A stretch of 64,000 bases of DNA from Bifidobacterium aesculapii (GTDB taxonomy: Bacteria > Actinomycetota > Actinomycetes > Actinomycetales > Bifidobacteriaceae), in assembly GCF_001417815.1 (NCBI RefSeq), contig NZ_BCFK01000004.1, positions 23,608-87,607 on the forward strand. The letters run 5' to 3'. The position numbers were made by a program, and so were the translations under genes. Of the stretch, positions 61,376 to 64,000 are shown in pieces (positions within the stretch are counted from its first letter, which is position 1; every line of letters begins with the position of its first letter). The notes beneath the pieces are model-generated. The model saw only the letters and a list, made by a program, of their open reading frames with translations. It ran no database searches and was not told the DNA's origin.

Positions 61376-61711
61376 TCAGTTGTCGTCCTGATCGTCGTTG
61401 TGATCGTCTCCGTCGTCGTTCGTGTCGTCCGAGTCATCGTGAGCGTCGTCGGCGTCGTCGGTACCATCGTCGTCCGTGTCGTCGTCGGCGTCGTCGTCGG
61501 CATCGTTCGTATCGTCGTCATTGGTATCGTCGGTGCCGTCGTCCGTATCGTCGTCTCCCGTCGTTTCCGATTGCGTCGGAGCCTGGCTCGGTGATTGGTC
61601 CGCCGGACTGCCGCAGGCGGACAGGGCGAAAGCCATGCATACTGCGGCGACGAGTGCGGCGATGATGGCGAGGATACGGCGCGGGCTCATGGTTCGGGCT
61701 TGGTTGTTCAT
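61376..61711 (-). CDS. Asp-rich small lipoprotein
   Basis: This 111-residue protein has a signal peptide and lipobox ALSAC (Cys33). A short Ser/Gln/Pro/Thr linker follows, then about 65 residues that are mostly Asp, with Thr, Asn, Gly and Ala in repeating DD-x-x-DD patterns. Such a tail would be highly negative and could bind cations at the cell surface. AAGGGA precedes the ATG at 61711. It is convergent with proC. The repeat is a likely site for length variation. Confidence 0.7.
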   Translation of the reverse strand: MNNQARTMSPRRILAIIAALVAAVCMAFALSACGSPADQSPSQAPTQSETTGDDDTDDGTDDTNDDDTNDADDDADDDTDDDGTDDADDAHDDSDDTNDDGDDHNDDQDDN

Positions 61712-62086
61712 CGTCGTGTTCCCTTCATGGTCATGGGCGTGGCCGCTCATGCCGCATGATCCCCTTACGGGACGCGCTGTTGCGTAGGGTGCGTTCCTAT
61801 AGGGAAGCGTGACGGCGGGAACGGCGACGCCTTATGCATTGTCGGCGTTGTCATATACGTGTTGTCGATTCGGATACTCGGTAGGTCGGGTGAGCTTCTA
61901 CGCGGCAGCGCACCCATGCGGACACCCGCATCCCTCCACCTGCCACTTAACCAACCGTCAGGCTTGCGTTTCCAGCATATCGGAACCAGTCCACTTTGGG
62001 TGCTCCGTGCGGGTGTTTGCCGCCGTATGATTGCTTTGTGGTTGTTCCAGGTTCGTAGCGACCTGCCGGTTCCCGGCCGCGCATCC

Positions 62087-62268
62087 GTGTGGAGCATGCG
62101 TGGCCTGATCGTATGCAATCCCTTGGAATTGATGTAGCCTTTGCCGGTTTGTGTGGAGCGATAATGCTCCACGAAACCTTCAGCAGATGTCCTGCAAGTC
62201 TTGTGTGGCGCATCCCTGCTCCACACGTCAAAGACCCGCCCCTTATGTGGAGCGCCGGTGCTCCACAC
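62087..62268. repeat. Inverted homologue of the 4.3-4.7 kb palindrome array
   Basis: Full palindromes sit at 62151-62174, 62203-62226 and 62245-62268, and a half-decayed copy at 62087-62110. Distances 52 and 42 between the full copies mirror those of three units at 4456-4573. The reverse complement of 62151-62268 aligns without gaps to 4456-4573 at about 97 of 118 positions, spacers included. Confidence 0.8.
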
Positions 62269-62282
62269 GTTGGTTCCGGGCA

Positions 62283-62387
62283 GGCGATCCTGCGTGGTCT
62301 GGCCTCGAACCTGTACACTCTGATGGCGATCCTGCGTGGTCTGGCCTCGAACCTGCGCAGTTTGGTCTCGAACCTGCGCATGGAGGG
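62283..62387. repeat. Five tandem 21-bp repeats
   Basis: Units begin at 62283, 62304, 62325, 62346 and 62367. Units 1 and 3 are identical over 21 bases, and all share a CGA(A/T)CCTGCG-like core. The 21-base period is a multiple of three and keeps frames open, but no convincing gene is present. Confidence 0.75.
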
Positions 62388-62504
62388 CGTGAAGACCTGC
62401 TCCCAACGTGTATGGTCACGTCGGTGGTTTCCTTGGTGTTCCGGGCTTTTCGGGATGTGGCGTATATGATTCAAAGCCTTGCGGCGGGCTTCTTTCAGCA
62501 CCCC

Positions 62505-62567
62505 TGTGCGCAGGTTGTGGCCAAGACTGCGCAGGTTGATGGTTCAACTGCGTAGGTTGGCGGTTCA
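62505..62567. repeat. Three 21-bp repeats, inverted relative to 62283-62387
   Basis: Units begin at 62505, 62526 and 62547 and share GCGCAGGTTG or GCGTAGGTTG. Their reverse complement shares AACCTGCGCAG with the array to the left. About 117 bases separate the two sets. Confidence 0.65.
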
Positions 62568-62704
62568 ATCGCGCTCCACCCGGCAAGGTGGTATTACGGA
62601 AGTAGTGTACGCAGAGCGAGGTCATATACGTCCTGATCCCTAACCACGTACGCTCAGTTGCGTTCAGTGTACGCGGATCGGGATGATAGCTGTCTTCACC
62701 CTCA

Positions 62705-62739
62705 TTTTCGTATGATTGGGCTCGCTCAACATACGAAAA
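62705..62739. other. AT-rich inverted repeat TTTTCGTATG/CATACGAAAA
   Basis: Perfect 10-base arms around a 15-base centre, just downstream of the small membrane-protein gene. The remaining bases of 61752-62787 that are not covered by the listed repeats show no supported gene. Confidence 0.45.
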
Positions 62740-62787
62740 CGTGGGGTGGAGTGATTATCACCCCGGGGAACGTATGCTGACGCGCGC

Positions 62788-63030
62788 TCACCGTACGTTA
62801 TCCGGGATTTGCCGAGTGGATGCGTGGTCGTCGGTATCGACGTACGTCGATGCTTGTTCGGAGCTTGTGATTTTGGTGCCGCCGTTGTCATATGTCCGGG
62901 ATTGATCGAGCTTGTACAGTGCGGCGGCTGAGGCCATGATAAGCAGCATCGCCACGAGAATAGCAAGGATCTTCAGAATCTGTACACGGAGCCGGTTGCG
63001 TTCCGGTGAATACTGGTCGGTCATATTCAT
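62788..63030 (-). CDS. Small single-pass membrane protein
   Basis: This 80-residue protein has a basic N-terminus (RNRLRVQ), one membrane helix (about residues 18-39, LAILVAMLLIMASAAAL), then a polar tail rich in Thr, Ser and Asp, likely outside the cell. AAGGA lies 8 bases before the ATG at 63030, and the gene starts only 13 bases after the zinc-ribbon gene, so the two form an operon. No family recognised. Confidence 0.6.
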   Translation of the reverse strand: MNMTDQYSPERNRLRVQILKILAILVAMLLIMASAAALYKLDQSRTYDNGGTKITSSEQASTYVDTDDHASTRQIPDNVR

Positions 63031-63043
63031 GTCATTGTCCTTC

Positions 63044-63895
63044 TCAATGTTGGATATTCAGGTCGTTTCGTAGATCCTGCAATGCTTTGGTCTGCCGCTT
63101 CACTTCGAACGCCTGACTGACTTGGGCGAGGGCGGATATGACGAGCACAATAGTCTGCCTCCGGGTCTCCTGGACCTTGTCCCGTTCAAGCTGCTCCAGC
63201 CGTCGGCGATGGTCATACTCCTCCCACAGGCTGGCAGCGGTGTTGAAATCGTCGGCGCGTCCGCAAATGAGCATCTGCAGAATGTAGGCGTTCGCCTTCC
63301 CGTTGCGGCAGGAGGCGGGCAGCAGTAGCAGGGTTGGCCGCATAGTCTTGCGAATGTCGGCGATGGTCCGCTCGTTGGTGTCGATTGCCGGATATAGCGC
63401 GGGAAGCACGTTTTCGACATTGTGTTTGAATACCCTGAGCTGGTTTAGGCCGACGAGTAGCGGGATGATGCCGACTGCGCATGTGATCAGCACAGAGACC
63501 GGAGCCTGATGGTTCCACGGCTCGCAGACGATCCCATAGAGTAGTGCGCCCGCACCGATGAGCCCGGACAAGAGTAGACAGGCCAGACCGATGTCATATT
63601 CCGTCTTGTTTCTCCTCATGAGTTCATAGGCGGATTGGATGCCTTCCTCTATCGCATCGATTCGTGCGAACTGCTCGTCAAACGATGTGAGCAGTTTGAT
63701 CAGCTGAGCGGAAGACATTCGTCCCAAAGACGACATCCTGACTGGGTGAGGCGTGGCAACGGTGTATCGATATGGCATGGCCTTCGGCGACGGTTCCCCG
63801 CAGTTGTCGGATGCGACGGCGGATTTCGTTCCGCACTTCACGCAGAACATCGCGTCGTCGAGCATATTCACACCACAGTGACGACAGAACATCAT
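63044..63895 (-). CDS. Zinc-ribbon membrane protein
   Basis: This 283-residue protein opens with a zinc ribbon (Cys4, Cys7, Cys18, Cys21 in MMFCRHCG and MFCVKCG). After a linker and a helical region (about 60-98) come two membrane helices (about 102-123 and 132-150), then a cytoplasmic helical part including SLWEEYDHRRRLEQLERDK. The domain order resembles zinc-ribbon membrane proteins of unknown role. Its ATG overlaps the stop of the preceding partial gene as ATGA, with GAGG upstream. Confidence 0.72.
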   Translation of the reverse strand: MMFCRHCGVNMLDDAMFCVKCGTKSAVASDNCGEPSPKAMPYRYTVATPHPVRMSSLGRMSSAQLIKLLTSFDEQFARIDAIEEGIQSAYELMRRNKTEYDIGLACLLLSGLIGAGALLYGIVCEPWNHQAPVSVLITCAVGIIPLLVGLNQLRVFKHNVENVLPALYPAIDTNERTIADIRKTMRPTLLLLPASCRNGKANAYILQMLICGRADDFNTAASLWEEYDHRRRLEQLERDKVQETRRQTIVLVISALAQVSQAFEVKRQTKALQDLRNDLNIQH

Positions 63896-63999
63896 GGACG
63901 CACCTCATTCCCTGTAGACGGAGAGTTCGTCTCCGCAGCCGTTCGTGCAGACATTCCGTCAATCACACGAAGCCCACGAATGATTGCGATCCTGCCCAG
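63892..63999 (-). CDS. C-terminal end of a gene cut by the right edge
   Basis: On the minus strand a frame is open from the edge for 35 residues (LGRIAIIRGLRVIDG, then a Ser/Thr/Asn-rich tail) and stops in an ATGA overlap with the zinc-ribbon start. The overlap supports a real gene end. Too short to identify. Confidence 0.45.
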   Translation of the reverse strand: MGRIAIIRGLRVIDGMSARTAAETNSPSTGNEVRP

Positions 64000-64000
64000 T

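Noticed and set aside
61229..61594. Val/Ile-rich frame on the plus strand
   Set aside because: It is the complement of the Asp-repeat codons (GAC/GAT read as GTC/ATC) of the lipoprotein gene, which has a signal peptide, lipobox and ribosome site.
61765..62501. Protein-coding frames through the 62-kb repeat region
   Set aside because: They are kept open by the 21-bp and palindromic repeats; no start signal, domain or codon bias like that of neighbouring genes.

Overview
The window is one contiguous stretch of a high-GC, gene-dense actinobacterial chromosome. The gene set points to the genus Bifidobacterium: pflB-pflA, a trigger factor / ClC / clpP1-clpP2-clpX block, SepH, DUF4193-dut-rel, DUF3000-RNase D, and anaerobic metabolism with no respiratory chain genes in view. 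Species cannot be assigned from the sequence alone. I see no insertion sequence, prophage, CRISPR-cas or rRNA.

Layout. 1-4.0 kb: the 3' end of an AAA ATPase of the DUF4143 type, then a leftward operon with a membrane protein, a small ArsR/MarR-like regulator, an ABC ATPase fused to a half-permease, and a second permease. It starts at a promoter carrying two identical-format palindromes. 4.0-4.9 kb: no genes, but a regular array of 24-bp palindromes and other hairpins. 4.9-13.5 kb: core functions (topoisomerase IV A, a phosphodiesterase, SepH, DUF4193, dUTPase, Rel). 13.7-16.2 kb: methionine ABC importer metQNI. 16.3-21.1 kb: cyclophilin, HAD phosphatase, M20 amidohydrolase, NAD synthetase and a SPOR-like small protein. 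21.1-24.6 kb: pyruvate formate-lyase and its activase. 24.6-32.5 kb: DUF3000, RNase D, trigger factor, ClC channel, ClpP1, ClpP2, ClpX. 32.6-33.0 kb: four tandem tRNA-Arg(ACG) genes. 33-43.4 kb: NhaA, LOG protein, O-methyltransferase, SdhB/SdhA without membrane anchors, YraN-ComM-DprA and a methyltransferase of the MGMT type.

43.5-48.6 kb is the most unusual part. A NarL-type response regulator and a divergent histidine kinase overlap, by a start/stop junction, a small membrane-anchored protein. Three more related secreted proteins or lipoproteins follow. All four share a GP...DG.IT.AE...Y..C core. 48.7-51.2 kb holds a pyridoxamine kinase-like gene and O-acetylhomoserine sulfhydrylase. 51.6-58.6 kb holds a MacB-type ABC exporter convergent with a second NarL-type two-component pair, whose kinase is a tandem fusion with a degenerate second half. 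58.7-61.2 kb: proline iminopeptidase and ProC. 61.2-64 kb: an Asp-rich lipoprotein, a 1-kb gene-free repeat region, and a leftward zinc-ribbon/membrane protein cassette running off the right edge.

The repeat region at 62.1-62.3 kb contains an inverted, ungapped 118-bp copy (about 82% identical by my count) of part of the palindrome array at 4.46-4.57 kb. The two copies therefore bracket about 57.6 kb as an imperfect long-range inverted repeat.
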